Origin: Diphasiastrum complanatum
Taxonomy: Eukaryota; Streptophyta; Lycopodiopsida; Lycopodiales; Lycopodiaceae
NCBI GenBank assembly: GCA_029204225.1
Contig: CM055092.1
Span: 26,000,122-26,064,121 of the forward strand
Length of the DNA stretch: 64,000 bases
Direction: 5' to 3'
Shown here: positions 34,990 to 47,247 of the stretch, one piece after another
Position numbering within the stretch: position 1 is the first letter of the stretch
Layout of the letters: each line of letters opens with the position of its first letter
Program-made: the position numbers and the translations under genes
Notes under the pieces: generated by a model
The model's input: the letters and a program-made list of their open reading frames with translations, nothing else
Databases searched by the model: none
What the model was told of the DNA's origin: nothing

Positions 34990-37900
34990 AACTGGTGGCG
35001 GTCCCACGACACCTGCGAGATGTAGTTATTGGGGAATTTTATCAGCTTCGTGCTGAATCTTTATCAAATGGTACTGCACCTTCTCCATAAAGTCAAGTTG
35101 GGTAATATTAAAATCCAAATTGTGGGGCAGAAAGCAATGATGGGCTCCTGCAATCCATTTTGAGGTTGTCCAAGATGTGAAGAGAGATTTTCAGGAGCCT
35201 CCCATCATTGCTGCATGAAAATATAAATGAGCAACCGACAACTGATCTTTTATATTCTCTGAGGCCATCAGCTTATTTGGATCGAATGCCAAAGGAGGGA
35301 GACAATCGTCCCATCTGGTTGCGACTGATGCCAACAGAGTTAGATCTTTTGCAAAGAGTGCCAATTGTCACACTGTCGGATTTGGAGATTGGACATACTT
35401 TCACTGGTACGCTTGTAAAGCCCAGTGGAAGTCCACTGATATTGTCCAATTGTAGGGCTGATGGATGATTGGCCAATTGGGCATATGAATTGTGATCTTG
35501 TCCATAGCCAATCCCAAGTCTTTTCATTTATTCCTTCTCGGCATTTGCACATAATAAGGATCTACCCGCAATTGGCGAGGGCTAGCCACATAACTCTTGA
35601 TTGATTTCAGAGTTTTTTCAAAAATGGTAATTCTCCATGCCAGCTGCTCTCCCAATGCAGGTATTTTGTCCACTTCTTTGTCGGCCTCTATCTCGGAGGT
35701 CTTGAACTTTAGGACCCATCCAACACATGAGGACTCATGTGGATGTTGCTTTAAGAAATTCTAGATCTGGTCCTCGACGCTGATGCACCTTCTCAATAGG
35801 TGGTCCTTGATGAGGATGGACCCGCTTGCACTGCCGATAAAATTGGCGGTTGTTCTTCTATATCTAGACCTCCCCCTGGTCCATGCCCAAACCCAGACCT
35901 GTATCCATTGGTACATCTTTTTAATGCGTAGGGGAGAATTGTGGCATGACTGGTACGGGGATTTGTGGTCCGACTTTCAATACTTGAGCGGCTTCTTTTT
36001 CATAGACATTGATGGTTTCTTTAGCCTTTTCCAACTCAGTTGAAGCTGCTCTTTTGAACCTGTCAAAGCGGCCTTGGAATCGCTGAAGGGCCACTTTGTA
36101 CGTTTCTACTTTCTTGAACAAATATGTGATCTCCGTCGGAGTGACCGGATGATATGCATCACGCTCAAGGGTGGTCACAGCCAATTCACCTTGGAGGCGT
36201 GTGCGATCCTGCTCCGCCATCCGTAATTGACCCTCTAGTAGTTGCACCTGTTGCTTTGCATCTTGCATGGCCTTGTCCACCTGATCTTGTGCGGCTGTCA
36301 AGGCATTTTGCAGGGAGCTGAAGTATCCTTCTAGGCAATCAACCTATTGCTATGCCATCTTCTTTTCAGCTTCAGATTTGTCTTCGTGCTGCTTGGCGAT
36401 CTTTAATTCTCAATCCAGCTGGACAATCTTCTGGCTGATGAGGGTGTTTTTCGATCCCAGTTCTGAAATTCTCTGCTCCATTTTTTTTTCTTGTCAAGCA
36501 TAGACTGGATCACTTGCGCAAGGCTTGAGACCAAACCGAGAGCATCACCAGAATCTACTGTTGTGGAGGTGGTAGCAACAGGAGGACCTAATGGTATCGT
36601 CCTTGGTTAGCATGAAATAGATGTCGGGACTTCTTCTTCTTCAAAAACATCGTCTTCCTCAAAACCCTCAGGCACGGTGGCGTCGAACTACTTCGGTGAT
36701 TTCGCAGCTTGGTCGACCCAAAGTATGGCTAGGCTGTCTTCAGCTTGAAGTTGTTGGCTTGAGTCTTCAATACCGACAGTAGTGTCATGGATTTGTTCGA
36801 ATCCTCTTCTAGGGGATTGGAGTTCAAAGGACGCAGGGCTCTGGGACATTTCAAAAATTTCGACAGCCCCAAGGGGGTCGAAATCATCGAACGTATCCAT
36901 GAAATACTGCGTGTTTGGTGAAGTAGCTTCATGTGTGGGGGTGAGGCGGCCTGGGCAGCTGTGATGGGAATGGTAGCCCCAATGGTCACAGACTATCCTT
37001 GTGGAAGCAGAGGCGAGAAAAGCATCAGAGACTGGGGGAATAGGAAGTTTAGTGCGAACAACAGTAGGGGCCGGAAGCGTAGCTGACGTTGTATGCCTAG
37101 TGCAACGTCGTGATGCGAAAGGCGAGTCAGGAATGACGATCTCACTGCGTGGATGACGTTGACTATGTGAACTCAAGGCCTGGTGGGATGACTCGGCCGG
37201 TGCTTCTTCATAGACCAAAAGCATAGAATCCAGGTGGAAGCCATGGATTTTGTTTTCCAGGTGAGAGGCGGCTAGAAGAGACAACAAAGGACCAGTAGCG
37301 AATTGTTGCTTCGTATTGCTCTTAATAGCTCATTTGAGCTCACCAGAAACAGTCTTGAACCAGTTATATGATTAAAGAGGTGCTTTGGCTAACTTGGTAT
37401 AGGACTCAACTAATCGATGGAGAATTTGTGAAGTGATGCGGTCTTTCCTGAGGTTGCCAACCATCAGGAAGTTGTTCAGGAGCTGGGCAGCAGCGTGGAT
37501 GGAAGGCTCAGTGATGGCATCAAGGAGGTATCCATCATTAGTCCAATGTAGATCGTTGGTTAGGTTGACGTAAGGCTTTATGGCCTATTTTGTTTGCTTA
37601 TGATTGGGTGAGGCTTGTGTTCCAAATGCTATACCTATGGCAGCAAGGGCGGCCTCAGTGACGCGCACCTTGTGTGTGGCTCCCTGAAAGGTGATATAAA
37701 ATTTGGATTTCTCTTCTTTCCACGTACTGAAGGCAAGAGTGATGAAATCCATGTTGATTCTCCTGGAAAAGGCTCTCTTATGAATACCCATTTCAATGAG
37801 CAAAGGCTTTGCAAGGGTCATCCACTGAGTGACCATGCTTGTGCTAGGAAGGATCATGATGTCCGTTGCAGATGGGACATCACGATGGATAGTATAACGT

Positions 37901-38140
37901 GAAGACTAAGAAGTATCTGTAGGTTTGTGCACCGTTTTGGATGTCGTAAGGACAGGAAGGAAGCTAATCACACTGTCAATCAGTCATGGAGAGATTCTGA
38001 GGTTTATGTCAGAGATTTGTCTCCGGACAGTTAACCTAGCAGATTTGCGATAAAAAGGTGAAAAAAGCCACTTTGTCAAGTTGAGCTAAAATCACCATTT
38101 CTCCACGGAATTTCCTGACTGAACATTCTATAGTCATGGA
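34990..38140 (-). pseudogene. Decayed frame of unknown family before the gypsy-type LTR (acc2)
   Basis: I do not recognise this protein. Reading leftwards the open pieces are: 37857-37585, then past a stop to about 37410, including HWTNDGYLLDAI and an Ala-rich helix; 37287-36688, Ser/Pro-rich with acidic ends; 36301-35921, a strong heptad-type coiled coil (about 120 aa, Glu/Gln/Lys-rich); and 35527-35273. Stops and frameshifts lie between them. The order of motif, linker, coiled coil, tail and LTR is the same as in acc1 (18990-22343). The segment …YVNLTNDLHWTNDGYLLDAI aligns by eye with …YFKFIDPSVDKWKSEDEYRLDAI there. I infer a shared accessory module of one LTR-element family. A plus-strand frame at 35208-35468 also looks protein-like and leaves the last part uncertain. 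Confidence 0.5.
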
Positions 38141-38938
38141 TTCAGTAGGGCGACCCTGCTCCAGGCCTCAGATCAAGCTCAAAACGGTCCACAGGAGAGC
38201 TTGATCTGATCTTTTTGAGAGAAGGGAGGCGCGGCCGCAGGCAGGGAAGTCGCGGGCAGTTCGCGCGCCCAACGCGATGAAGAACTTAGTGTACCGAAGT
38301 TCTTAGCGTATGCAAGAGTTTGGTTCGATGCCCAAATGTACTTTGAACCTGTAGATGAGGTGTCAAGTGAATCAACGGTCCAGAATCTGTGATGGGAGAG
38401 AAATTTGAACCACAAGATTTGGTTCAACCATTGGATGAGCTTTCAACAGGGTCCTGAAGAATTGAAGTGCATCGTGGCCTTCAACTTCATTAAAAATTTT
38501 CATACTGAAAGTTGAGCTGGGTCCCTTCACAAGTGAAGGGTGAAGTTTCTTCAAAGTGAAGAAACAGTTCAAAAGCTAGAAAAGTCCCTATTTTTGGGTC
38601 CTTTGCCCGTTTTGACCCAAACGAAAGGCTATAACCTCCAAACGAAGGGCACCCGGACTATACCAGCAAGTACGGTACAGCAAAACAGAGCGGTTGCAGC
38701 AGAAAAAGTGTTCGGAGTACGCCAGAAGTAGTTTCACCATTCCACTGGGCATGTTGTTGGGAATTGACGACTGAGTGCATTTCGGAAGGCGATGCCGATT
38801 TGGCTTTCAAATTGATGGAAAAGCGGCGAGCGGCCTGGTAAGAAAAAAAGTGCAAGTCATTATTTTCAACCTTTTACATCACTGTTGGCCTCGACATATT
38901 GTTCTAAGCCTAAGGCAGAAGTTTTAAGCTGTTTTGTG
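38141..38938 (+). other. Leader-like region upstream of copia K, with hairpins
   Basis: No frame or PBS. The 5' LTR of K is not found, so K is 5'-truncated. Inverted repeats include GATCAAGCTC/GAGCTTGATC (38172-38203), CCCTTCACAAGTGAAGGG (about 38522-38539) and GTTTCTTCAAAGTGAAGAAAC (about 38545-38565). A short GC-rich patch (about 38226-38280, GCGGCCGC) stands out from the AT-rich surroundings. Confidence 0.5.
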
Positions 38939-41900
38939 ATGGCAAACATGGGAGAGTCCATTTTGAGTGAAAGCAGCAAATTGGACGGGATTTCCAACTA
39001 TGCAGTGTGGAAATTCAAAATGAAAAACATACTGATGGAAAAAGATGTGTGGGAAGTCGTCACAGGTGATGAGAGAAGGCCACCAAATGAAGCAGACATC
39101 AAAGTGTTCGACAAAAAGATGACAAAAGCTTTGACCTTCATTAACTTGTCAGTGAAGGATCACATCATTACCCACATTTGTGATGCTATTACACCCAGAC
39201 AGGCATGGGATGTGCTAAAGGAGCAGTTCGAGACGTTAAATCGGTCAAGAATCATGTTTCTGAAGTCAAAGTTGAATAGTGCCCGCATGGAGCAAGGAGA
39301 GCACATTCAGACGTACATGACCAGAATCAAGACAATGAGAGATGAACTGCATTCTATGGGAGAACGCATACATGATGTGGGGCTGGTGCATAATGCATTA
39401 TGCGGCATTGCAGAACCCTATCAGATGTTTGTGAGCGGAATAGCATCAAGAAAAAGATTGCCAACCTTTGACGAGCTCACAGGAATCTTGATGCAGGAAG
39501 AGCAATGATGAGAAATGGTGAAAGCTAGACGTCAAAATACTGATGATCAGGCACTTGCAACATGCCAAAAACAAGGCAAGGGCAAGGGCAAGAAGAAGAC
39601 TAAACAGCAATTTGCCAAGTCTCAAGAGGATGAGGGATCTTTCAGCAAAACTAAGAAGAACGGGAAGTGCTTCCATTGTGGTGAAAAGGGCCACTGGAAG
39701 AGTGAATGTCGCAAATTCCTGGCGGAACAAGACAAGGGAAAACCAAAACAAACAGGCAACCTTGTTGATGAAGGTGAGTTTGAAGACTCTAGCATCTTCA
39801 TATCTGCATTGTCATTTAATCAAGATGATCAATGAGCATGGTATATTGACTCAAGAGCCACAAGACACATGACAGGTAACAAGAACTAGTTCAGTAGTTT
39901 GAAGGCATTGGATAATGGAACATCTGTTTCACAAGCAAATGGTGAGGTGTGCATGATCAAGGGGATAGGCACCGTTTCAATTCAACTGCCTGACGGCAAA
40001 AGCAGGATGATCAGGGAGGTACTTTACGTACCAGGTTTGAAGAAAAATCTACTTTCTGTTGGAGTCATTACTGATCAAAAGTTGAAAGTAGAATTCGCCC
40101 ATGATCGTTGCTTTGTGAAGGATGCAAACCAAAAGTTCAAAGTTATTGCGAATGGAGTAAGAGAGCCCAATACAAAATTGTACAGGTTGAATGCCACAAT
40201 CAAGGGGCAACATGGACTTGTGTCATCCGTTCCTTCGCAAACTGAGTTGTGGCACAAGAGGCTTGGTCACTTGAACTTGGGAAGCCTTAGTTTGATGAGA
40301 AAATTGGAGATGGTAACAGGACTGCCTACAATAGAAGATCACTTGAAATCGATGTGCGAATCTTGTATATATGGGAAGCAGCATCGAGAGAAGTTCAATA
40401 AAGGGGGTGTTGCAAGAGCAAAGAACATCTTGGATTTAATCCACACAGATTTATGCGGGCCCATGAGGACCATGTCCTTAGGAAAAGCCTTCTATTTCAT
40501 GACCTTTATTGATGATATGTCACGTAAGACGTGGATCTACTTCTTGAAGAAGAAATCAGATGCTTTTGATAACTTCAAGAACTTCAAAAACTTGGTCGAA
40601 AATTAGACAGGTAAGAAGATCAAAGTCCTAAGATCAGATAGTGGAGGTGAGTATAAGTCTAATGACTTCAATGATCTTTGTGATCAATGTGGGATTAACA
40701 GACAGTTTACGCAAGCTCATACTCCTGCTCTCAATGGTGTAGCTGAGCGCAAAAATCGTACGATTGTGGAAAGTGCCAGATCTATGCTAGCTGAGATGAA
40801 ATTACCAAAAGATTTTTGGTCAGAAGCATGTAGCACGGCAGTCTATCTTCAAAATAGAAGTCCTACCATTGCCATACCAAAAATTACACCTGAGGAAGCA
40901 TTCACAAAGAAGCCAAAGGTGACCACTTGCAAATCTTTGGATGTAAGACCTTTGTACATATTCCTAAGGAAGAAAGACGTAAACTTGATGTAAAAGCTAT
41001 CAAGTGCATATTCCTAGGATATGATGATCGCATGAAGGGCTATAGATGTTTTGATCCAGTCGAAAACAAAATCCATATAAGCCGAGATGTTATCTTTGAT
41101 GAATCCAAGATGTATGAAGACGAAGATGCTGAGAAGATAGACACATCCAGTAGGAAAAATGGCATGGTGAGGATACCAGCTGATGATGATCCATTCATTG
41201 ACCTTCCGAGTGATGAACATGAGGATACATCTCAAGATACTACTACTCAACCTCAAGAAACAGGTTGGAGAGGTAGGGACAAACCTTTTGGTGCAAGAAG
41301 GATTGAAATTGTAGGTGACAAACGCAAGGAGAAGGATGTACCGTGGGATACATTTTCACCAGGAAGCCGATCACCTGACAGAAAGCTCCCTAAGTGGTTT
41401 AAGAGATTGATGGAGAGCCGCGATATAGATGACTTTCCAGGATCATCTAACCAGGGAGAGCTACGAAGATCAACAAGAGAGAAGATACTACTTGAAAGGT
41501 ATGAAGCAAATTATGCTATGTTATCCAGCATTATTCAAAGCAAAGAACCTTCGACTTATGGTGAAGCAAAGGATGATGACATTTGGATCAAAGCCATAGA
41601 TCCACCACAGGATATATATTCTAGTTTTGTGGTAATTGCTTGTCCTGGTCTAGTAAGAAGCAAAGTACAATTGCTCTTTCCACCACAGAAGCTGAGTATA
41701 AGGCAATGTGTAATGCTGCACAAGAAGCTATATGGTTGAGACAAATCTTGGAAGAGATTGGCATGAAGCAGAAAAATCCCACAACTTTACATAGCAACAG
41801 TCAGAGTGGCATTCAGCTAGCAAAGAATCCAGTGTTCCATGCGAGAACTAAACACATTGAGATTCAATATCACTTCATACGTGAAAGGCTGCTAAGTCGT

Positions 41901-42020
41901 GAAATTCATGTTGTTCATTGTAGCACAGAAGAACAACTAGCTGATATTTTCACTAAGCCACTTCCTGGAGAAAAGTTTGATAAGTTTAGATCAAAACTTT
42001 CTGTATTTAAAGTTTGTTGA
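38939..42020 (+). pseudogene. Copia gag-pol of element K, RT domain deleted
   Basis: ATG 38939 opens Gag (MANMGESILSESSKLDG…), followed after a stop near 39508 by a zinc knuckle CFHCGEKGHWKSEC (near 39670) and a protease site reading DSRAT instead of DSGAT (near 39850). GAG_pre-integrase (ELWHKRLGHL…CESC) and integrase with HTDLCGP, RSDSGGEY and VAERKNR follow, with a stop at 40604. A frameshift near 40925 leads into 40927-41739. At about 41610 the frame passes from the segment that normally precedes RT (…DPPQD) straight to the RNase H segment before SWSSKKQSTIALSTTEAEY, so essentially all RT is missing. RNase H ends at 42020. It is dead in protease and RT. Confidence 0.9.
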
Positions 42021-42074
42021 CTTTAAAGCTATGTATATGACTGTATAAAAAGTGACTCTACTTTAAGGGAGAGA

Positions 42075-42356
42075 GTTAGAAATAAAGTTAGAATCACTGT
42101 GTTACTGTACTGTGGGTCCTATCAGTGGATAAGGATCAGTTGGCCTCACCACGAGGCAAGTCGATGGGACACGCGTCCCGCCAACGGCAACCTGGGTCAT
42201 GCATGGGTTGCCTGAGTGAACAACTATATGTACAATGTAATTTCATTTTGAGAAATACAGTTGCTATGTGAGCTTGCTGAGGAGAGTGATTTTCTGTCTG
42301 TGTTACTGTGTAGCATGATCTGTGTTCCTATGCAAAGCAAATTCTAAGTGTTTAGA
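42075..42356 (+). repeat. Probable 3' LTR of K
   Basis: It starts right after a purine tract (AAGGGAGAGAG, about 42063-42073) with TTAGAAATAAAG, lacking the usual initial TG. A poly(A)-like region (GAGAAATACAG) lies near 42250. The end is my estimate; no second copy is in the window to define it. Confidence 0.5.
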
Positions 42357-43344
42357 GTGGACTTTTGCTTGTTTTTTTTGGTGTTGATCTATTCGAAGCT
42401 AGCGGAGGAGGTGTTTGGAGGTAGTAGAGACTTGAGACAGCCTCTTAGGGCTTGACACATCACCACATTTACAAAAGAACCATAAAAAACCAAGAAATCT
42501 CCAATTTTGGAGAGAAAAAATGAGCAAAAAGCCATTAGATTTTGATTTCTCACTATCCACTGGAAACCAACTCTTGCATGATTGGCAACAGCCTGAGACA
42601 CTATCTTAGCCCTGCACATAAGCCTGTGAGAGTTATGTTGAATTTCACACGTGTGGGACTGCTGCCCAAAAGTGTGATTGTGATCTTCTAGGACTTGGTG
42701 ATTGCACAAAGATCAAGCATAGATTGAAATCCAAGATCTATCTGACAAATCTAAGACAAGAGCACTTTGTAACATGCATATATCAAACATAAAAGTACAT
42801 TCACATGTGTGGAGACTTGTGAAAGAAAAAACTAAGTGTGGAAAAGCCTTGCTTTCGGGAAAAGAAAAAATCCAACAACCAAAACTCGGGTAGAGCAAGA
42901 AAGCCAATTTGACTCAAATCGTAGAAACTCACATTAACTCCAAAAAAACTCAAGTACAAATGAGCCTATCACATCCTCTAATAGAAACTCGAGGTAGGGA
43001 GTGACTGATTTTCATTGGACCCCTTTTTTCTCCTCCTCTAAATATGATTGGTTGAGTGACTTATGAGTCCTCAAACTTGATTGGACTAAATTGGTAAAAA
43101 TCTCTCTTTTAATTGGTCACTAGATCTCATGCCAACACATAGGGATGAGTCACATATCCAATCTAATCTTGAAACTTGTAGCAAGCCTAAGCTAGCTCGA
43201 GCCACATCAAATGTCACTTTTAGCCTAATCATGGAATTACAAGTGTACTTACTCGAATTGCCTCCTAAGCCAAAATTGGCCCTATCACCTACTCACATAT
43301 GGAAGGACATACAAAAACTTAATGAACCCCCTAACTCAACATAG
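42357..43344 (-). repeat. LTR-like fragment of an unassigned copia element
   Basis: No credible frame. It contains TTTCACACGTGTGGG at 42643-42657 and CACATGTGTGG near 42802, the motif type seen in every other copia LTR here, plus a TATA-like ATATTTAGAGG on the minus strand near 43035. No PBS or partner LTR was found, so the assignment is weak. Confidence 0.35.
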
Positions 43345-43519
43345 ATAGCTTTTTCATTTTTTACAAGTTACTTCCTAGCAGATCTCCAAAAAAGTGAAAA
43401 AATATCCATAAAAATTCAAAAAACCCTTGTAAAAGTCAAAAAATTTCAAGACCGCTCAAGAACCTTCGCCAAACCTATTGTAGCTAGATCACACTGAGGC
43501 AAGCTCACAGACGAGTCTA
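43345..43519 (+). other. Fragment resembling a gypsy leader
   Basis: A-rich sequence with AGATCTCCAAAAAAGTG and AACCTTCGCCAA resembles the wording of the E leader (near 23880-23945). It is probably debris of a relative. Confidence 0.35.
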
Positions 43520-45075
43520 CGAGAGTTCTGTTGTAGCATTGGGCCAGATATATCAGTATGCACAATGTCTAACAGATCTCTAGAAATGTGTTCTTGATTT
43601 GACTTGAATGGCCTCCTTGCCTACTTTGCTCTGATACAACTTGAGCAGACAAGGAGATTGACAACTTTACAATCTAAATCAAGAACTGAAGAATGTTTAG
43701 ACATGTTACCTATTGATGTATAGTGGAGATGACCAAGTCTATAATTCCAGATCACTTCTTTATTCATAGATGTCGAACTGCTTGAAGCACAATCAGTTAC
43801 AATATTACAATGACTAAGCCTATAGAAATATCCTCGTCTCTTTTCGAGTGCAAGAACTCTCCTACTCTTATCAAGAATGTTACATGAATCAGTCTGAAAC
43901 TCTACCCTATGTCCTAAATCTATGATTTGACTGACTGACAATAGATTTGTTGTCAGATTCGGGACACACAATACATTTGGTACAAGCTTCAACATTCCAT
44001 TCTAAAAATTCATCCTAACAGTACAATCACCTTCAATTATGTGGCAGTTGTTGTCTCTGAGGTGAACGAATTTCTTGTTCTGTAGATCGAATAGTCGTTA
44101 AACGATTCTTGATGGCTTGTCATATGTTGTGTTGCTCCAGAATCGAAGAACCATTCCTCTGACTGTTTGACATGGCGATGGCTCACCATGAAGACTTCAT
44201 GCTCATCATCATCTTCGATCTTCTGCTTGGTGTCGGCTGCATGAGCTTGTTGATCCGACTATTTTTTTTTCTTGTCGTTGTTGAACTTCAAGACTCGACA
44301 ATCCTGGACCTCATGACTTGGTCTCTTGTAGTACCTACGGAAGAGTCTTTTTTTGTTGTTTTGAGCAGGAGGCTGATTCTGGAACTTCTGTGACTGCTTT
44401 TGATTGTTGTCATTCTATTTGACAACTTTCTTTTTCTGTTGTTTTTTTTAGCCCTTATTTGAGAATAATGCTTGTGAGTCATTTATGGAGGATATAGATG
44501 TTCCACCTCTCCTTGTTTCCTCCTGTAGCAGCATAGTTATGACTCTGGATAATGTAATGTTTGAGTGTGTGAAAACCATCATCACCCAGTTTTCATAGAA
44601 AGATGATAAGCTTGACAATAAGATCATCACAAGATTAGAGTCTTCAATTGTTGAACTTATTGCTGCCATCTGATCCATTAGAGTCTTAAATCCATTTATG
44701 TGATTCTGAACAGAATCACCATCTGACATTATGAGAGAGAAGAATTCTCTCCTCAGATGCAGCTTCGAAGTGACATCTCTCACTTCATATAATGTACTCA
44801 ATGTATCCCAAGCTTCTTTCGATGATTGGCCTTTTCTAATATGACCAATTTGTGTGTCGGAGATGTTAAGGGTGATCAAGGCAAAAGCCTTGCCATCCCT
44901 GAGCTTCCATTTGGAAATGGCTTGCTCATCGACACTGGGAAGTAGTTCGATTCCAACAACTATTTTTCACAATCTTTGGCCATCAATACTACTCTCATTT
45001 TAAAGTTTCATAAATGGTAATTCGAACCATCTAGTTTCTCTACCATTAGAGCAGACTGTGATTGTGAATCCATTT
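43520..45075 (-). pseudogene. Copia gag, protease and integrase start of element L, truncated
   Basis: ATG at 45075 (minus) opens Gag (MDSQSQSALMVEKLDGSNYHL) with a stop soon after. The main Gag part is 44879-44448 (GQSSKEAWDTLSTLYEV). A knuckle-like RYYKRPSHEVQDC near 44330 has lost the first two cysteines. The protease motif FFDSGATQHMTS is readable near 44110-44150, then GAG_pre-integrase at 43995-43621. It ends in the first residues of the integrase core (IVHTDISGPM near 43550). Everything after that is missing, including RT, RNase H and the 3' LTR. Stops and frame changes throughout show long decay. Confidence 0.82.
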
Positions 45076-45184
45076 GGAATTTCAAGATGAGTATATGCAG
45101 ATAATAGATTAATATGACTGAAAATAATAATAGCAACTACCTACACTATATGCTCTGGATCTGCCTTTAGGAATCAGAGAGGGA

Positions 45185-45196
45185 GCTTTGATACCA
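45185..45196 (-). promoter_or_regulatory. Primer-binding site of L
   Basis: TGGTATCAAAGC on the minus strand is the Met-tRNA site with one G-to-A change. It directly abuts the LTR end …TATCCCAACA. Confidence 0.85.
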
Positions 45197-46446
45197 TGTT
45201 GGGATACGAATAGAAAATGGACGATGTCTGAATCTCCTGACAATTCCTGTTACAGAAAATGCAACAACAAGGAATCCTCAGTGCATGAAACTAACTTTAT
45301 CGATTTAGTAATCAGACTGACTTCGAAGTCTCAAAGTATGTCCTACTTGATTGATCACAGCTTCAAAGTTGTTGGATTGACTAAGTCGATTCCCTAGCCA
45401 TGCACAAATTATCTTGATTACAAAATTTAGCTTTGTGGAAGCATTATATCAAATCCAGTTATCAAAGCAAGAAATCAAACAGTGTTATCAGTCATATAAA
45501 ATGATTTAGTCCAAAATAATTAATTTGCTAGTACGAAGTACTCTGAACATGCATGAAAATGAGCATTCAAGACAACATTCACAACTTAGATTGTTGGAAT
45601 AGGAATGATTCAATCATGAAGAGAATACAGTTTGAATGCTGAATAGAGTCGTAATCTTCCTGAAACAATACTCTATAGTAACAAAGAGGAGGATCAAAGT
45701 TATTGCACTCTGATTCAGTGTTCATAGAGCTTAACCGCAGCAACTGATAAGTAGCTATATATATATACATGCCTAACCGATTAAAAGAATAGTTAATGTG
45801 TGATTTACAAATAGGATTAAGTCACTACGTGCTATTGGCAGTCACACTCGGACAATATCTGATTCAGTTGTAGATTATGTTTGGATGAACAAATGTACTG
45901 GTGAGCCACCAAATTGATGACATTGACGCTTGGAAAACTTCGATGTTGATGAAGTCAATGACGTGGAAGTTGAAGACTTCATAGCTTGCCTTGATCAGAC
46001 ATCGAAGTCAGAGACTTCGATGTTGAGGAAGTCGATGATGTGGAAGTCAAGGACTTCGTAGCTTCCCTTTGATCAGACGTCGAAGTCGGAGACTTCGATG
46101 TCGATGAAGTCGATGACATCGAAGTTGAAGGCTTCGATGTCGAGGCATGGCTCAAAACCATTTGTCAGAAAAAGTCGATGTCGGGCATGTTGATGCAGAA
46201 TGTCGTCGACTTTTCTTGTATTTCTGTAGACTGTAAGAATATTTACAACAGCGAAATGAATGCATCGAGATTAGTAGAGATAGAGATAGGGATGGAGAGA
46301 GTAGAAATCCAACATGGTAGTCACGTTCGTCACAGACTTGTAGAGGGCCTTTATATAGTCTTGAAGGCTAGCCTCATTCATCTTCAACTTCAGGACCTGG
46401 TCCTTTTTGGCCTGCTTTATAGGGTGTAGAAATAGATGGTGAGTAG
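45197..46446 (-). repeat. 5' LTR of L, cut by the M insertion
   Basis: At least 1250 bp, from TGTTGGGATACG at the PBS side to the start of the M LTR at 46447, where no matching terminus is seen. The outer part is therefore probably lost or beyond M. TATA-like sequences lie on the minus strand near 46351-46358 (CTATATAAAGG) and 46415. It contains a minisatellite. Confidence 0.72.
45895..46150 (-). repeat. 77-78-bp tandem repeat in the L LTR
   Basis: Units start at 45966, 46043 and 46121 with a partial unit to the left. Each is built of smaller GACTTCGATGT / TCGAAGTC pieces, several of them self-complementary. Its minus-strand translation is only Ser/Thr repeats and is not a gene. Confidence 0.88.
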
Positions 46447-47234
46447 TGTTAAAATTGAATATTGATTTCTTGGCTTGCTACAAATGTTGTACCATGCAAG
46501 TACGTAGCTCATTAATGCAAAATGCCAAGTTTGGCCTACATAGAATTCGAGCTACATGGTTATGTATTGTCTAGTTTTATAAATGCAACTTGCATATAGT
46601 TTGTAGACATAGAATTAGCATGATTATGCTTGTAGAAACTCGTGGCAACTCACATGCATTAATTGTAAGTGATCCATAGTGACATGCAAGGCATGCACAA
46701 AGTTTATTGGACACATGCATGATGATTTGGACATTTCTAGTTAGAACTAGTACACTTGTAAAAAGTTGGTAGAATTTCATGCATGACAAGTGACAAATGT
46801 CACATAGACTCTAGATGTCACTTTAGATGTCATTTTGGAATGGATAGATATGGTTCTACCTCGAGCTACCTCAATCTCCATAAATATGTGTAGCTCTCCA
46901 CACAATTGATAATGAAGAACCAAAGTTTTGTAGCTATCTCATGTCATTTTGGATCTAAACAAATATTGCTTGTTATCTCTCTAGCTCTCTCTCTCTCTCT
47001 CAAACTCGTGTTGAGGCTAATGCTTATACATTGAAATCTTGTATTTTTTCATTCTTTGATCATTGCTATTATATTCTGTTGATTAGCATGCTAGATTGTG
47101 GATTAGCCATTTCTTTTGAGCTAGATTTTGTTGATCAATCTAGAATCAGGTTATAGTGCCAGTCACAAAGCTTATTTAAGATCAGTCGCTCTTGTGGACA
47201 TTCTCCACACGTGTGAATTCTGGAAATTTTGTCA
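46447..47234 (+). repeat. First LTR of M
   Basis: 788 bp, TGTTAAAATTGAA…TTTTGTCA. CACACGTGTG is at 47206-47215, 19 bp before its end. A short CT repeat lies near 46985. Confidence 0.92.
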
Positions 47235-47247
47235 TGGTATCAGAGCC
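47235..47247 (+). promoter_or_regulatory. Primer-binding site of M unit 1
   Basis: TGGTATCAGAGCC directly after the LTR. The leader follows to 48007 and includes TTTCACACGTGCC near 47765. Confidence 0.92.

Noticed and set aside
35208-35468. Plus-strand frame with protein-like composition in the acc2 region
   Set aside because: It opposes the acc2 orientation and overlaps a minus frame. I see no related sequence in acc1, so I do not call it a gene, though it stays ambiguous.
45979-46161. Ser/Thr-rich frame in the L LTR
   Set aside because: Translation of the 77-78-bp minisatellite, not a gene.
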